Of a stretch of 64,000 nt of DNA, positions 62,501 to 64,000 are shown in pieces. The notes beneath the pieces were generated by a model. The model worked only from the letters and a program-made list of their open reading frames with translations. It ran no database searches and was not told the DNA's origin. The DNA is from Todiramphus chloris collaris (Eukaryota > Chordata > Aves > Coraciiformes > Alcedinidae): NCBI GenBank assembly GCA_025345505.1, contig JANVCC010000014.1, forward strand, positions 836,559 to 900,558, written 5' to 3'. The position numbers and the translations under genes are program-made. The first letter of the stretch is position 1. Each line of letters starts with the position of its first letter.

Positions 62501-62892
62501 CATGAGATGCAGTCGTGGTACAGGTACAAGAGCCTGATCCATATTTCTGATGCATGAAGTCAAGACTGGATGTAATGAAATCAAGCAACCAGTGTTGATT
62601 TTTTTTCCAATGTGACATTTAAACAACATGATCCTAATAAGATGGCGTCTCACAAACAAAAAGTTGTTCAATGAAAATCCTTGCTGGTTCTGTGTCAGGT
62701 TATTCCTCTGTCTTCTGCAGTCCATTGATGTCAGATTCCTGGAAAGCAAAAAGCACACACAGAGAAAATGTGAAGTGGGCAGGTAATCATTGCAGGGGTT
62801 CTGTCAAAAGTGTCTGCTCTGTGTATCCAATTTTATATCCGCCTTATCTATAGTATGTTATTGAAGTCTGGTTCCCCGCTGCCTTGCAAATC

Positions 62893-62938
62893 ATTTGCAT
62901 CTCTGCACTGTGATATAAAAGGCTTCCTCACTGATTGG
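62893..62938 (+). promoter_or_regulatory. Octamer + TATA promoter-like cluster
   Basis: A perfect octamer ATTTGCAT (62893-62900) is followed after 13 bp by a perfect TATA box TATAAAAG (62914-62921) and by an inverted CCAAT core ATTGG (62934-62938). An octamer just upstream of TATA is the layout of histone H2B and immunoglobulin V promoters. A start site would be expected at about 62944. No histone or immunoglobulin sequence follows. The motifs are read directly; promoter activity is inference, and short motifs do occur by chance in AT-rich introns. Confidence 0.35.
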
Positions 62939-62960
62939 ATAGCTTTTTATATCTTCTCAG

Positions 62961-63048
62961 CACTCGTGTTTCTCTGACATAGATATCTATGCAAAGTACA
63001 AGTCTTCTGAGAATCCAGCCCTTGTAGTTCATGCTTCATTGCCACAAG
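62961..63048 (+). other. Candidate noncoding or alternative exon
   Basis: The 88 bp segment is bounded by an acceptor-like TTATATCTTCTCAG (ending 62960) and a near-perfect donor CAAG/GTAAGT (63049). It could be an internal exon, or the end of a first exon from the promoter-like cluster just upstream. One frame is open throughout (29 codons, no known motif). If spliced onto exon B in its phase 2 frame, it would reach a TAG after six further codons, so it cannot be a normal DHRSX coding exon and would truncate the protein. Confidence 0.25.
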
Positions 63049-64000
63049 GTAAGTCAAAACAGCAGTCACACAAAATGTGGGAATGGGAAGTCATGGGGAG
63101 CATTCACCATCCTTCTGCCTGGCATCTGAAGGTTACTGAAGGCTAGACTAGACCCAGGCAGAACAAGTCAGAGTAGTCCCCAGCCCTGCTTCCCTGCCAG
63201 CCGCTTGCCAGACAAGATCACCCTAATTCAACTCGGGAAGCTTGTCCCGTGCCCCAGCTTGCACTCTCCACTGATGGGGAAATGGTGGCACTGATGGAGA
63301 GGTGCCAGTGTTGGCTGCCAGCTGGCTGCCAGAGGCAACTTCAGATGAGTATTTCTTCCCATGAGTGGCGTGAGCTCTGCCCCGCATGGCTGCGCAAGGG
63401 AAGCTTGTAGCGGCTGAGGATCTGGTCCTTCAAGTTAAAATGGTTGAAATATGCATGAAGCATAAGGTGACATTTTGAGTGTCTCAGATCGGAGCACGGA
63501 CGTTACTGAATTTAAAATGTAACTGCAATTTCCTGACTAATGCCAAGTCACTTTTATATTCATGCAGTGATTGTTCTTTCTTCTTAAAATAGCCCATTTT
63601 ACCCTCAGGTGCAGGTGATGATGGAGCTACATTACCCAGCACCTTACAGCTCAGGCTGTTGTTTGATGCAAAGGCTGTTTATGATCAGCTGTTCTTTTTT
63701 ATTCTTTCTCAATTTATATAATGCTTTTGTAGCCTGTTTGTTTGTGATTTGCTCAAATGAGGGTATAAGCAGGGGAAAAAAATGAAGGGAAAAAAAGAGA
63801 TGCACTGGAGATTCAGTGTTGTTGTCTTTTACTTCCTGTATCTGACCTGTATGATTTACCTTTGTGTCTCCAAGTTTCTGAGTCCGTTCAGATAACTTGA
63901 ACAGTTTAATTGCTTCAGTAGCCTTTTACCTCTGCAGAGAGGCAGCCTGTTTGTTAGCATCCAGGGCTTTCTGTGGTGGAGTGTACAGGATATTATACAT

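Larger units (their letters stand above)
62501..64000. other. Intron downstream of exon B, last part
   Basis: Contains the octamer/TATA cluster (62893-62938) and candidate exon (62961-63048) listed separately, then a moderately CpG-enriched stretch at about 63190-63500, then AT-rich sequence to the window end. No DHRSX coding exon was recognised. Confidence 0.5.

Noticed and set aside
1-64000. CRISPR arrays, bacterial operons or tRNA/rRNA genes
   Set aside because: No regularly spaced repeats with unique spacers, no dense same-strand ORFs, and no cloverleaf or rRNA sequence that I could recognise. The context is vertebrate intron.

Overview
The window looks like bird nuclear DNA: AT-rich, almost entirely intronic, with a low repeat load. 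The repeats are mainly CR1 LINE fragments, which end in the avian CR1 3' signature (a short ATTCTRTG-type repeat next to a GGTTGGAAGGGACC-like block). There is also one decayed endogenous-retrovirus (ERV) relic. The repeats alone cannot exclude another sauropsid. There are no bacterial-type genes, operons or CRISPR arrays.

The only protein-coding gene I can support is a + strand short-chain dehydrogenase/reductase (SDR) gene whose two visible exons match DHRSX. Exon A (34145-34246) encodes the segment beginning VEFLYCDLASM and ending at the NN of the SDR NNAG motif. Exon B (48045-48252) encodes the rest of NNAG, the catalytic-Asn region and the VSSATHYV segment with the catalytic Ser. Both have canonical splice sites and compatible phases: a phase 1 intron of 13,798 bp separates them, and exon B ends in phase 2. 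The upstream exons (start codon, TGxxxGIG cofactor loop) and downstream exons (YxxxK and C-terminus) were not found. The window is therefore the middle of a large gene: about 34 kb of upstream intron, the 13.8 kb intron, and 15.7 kb of downstream intron.

Layout: 1-34144 is upstream intron with four CR1 pieces (1241, 22411, 24101, about 28460-29630) and a small CpG-dense patch near 30.7 kb. 34145-34246 is exon A. 34247-48044 is intron with the ERV relic at about 43.8-44.7 kb, which includes a 3 x 30 bp tandem repeat. 48045-48252 is exon B. 48253-64000 is intron with four more CR1 pieces (48631, 56670, 61949, 62174), the last two tail to tail, and a promoter-like motif cluster plus candidate exon at 62.89-63.05 kb.

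No clearly new system is visible. The best leads are the octamer/TATA/splice-donor cluster near 62.9 kb, the ERV relic with its 30 bp tandem units, and the CpG/AP-1 (NF-E2-like) patch near 30.7 kb. All three are inferences from motifs.
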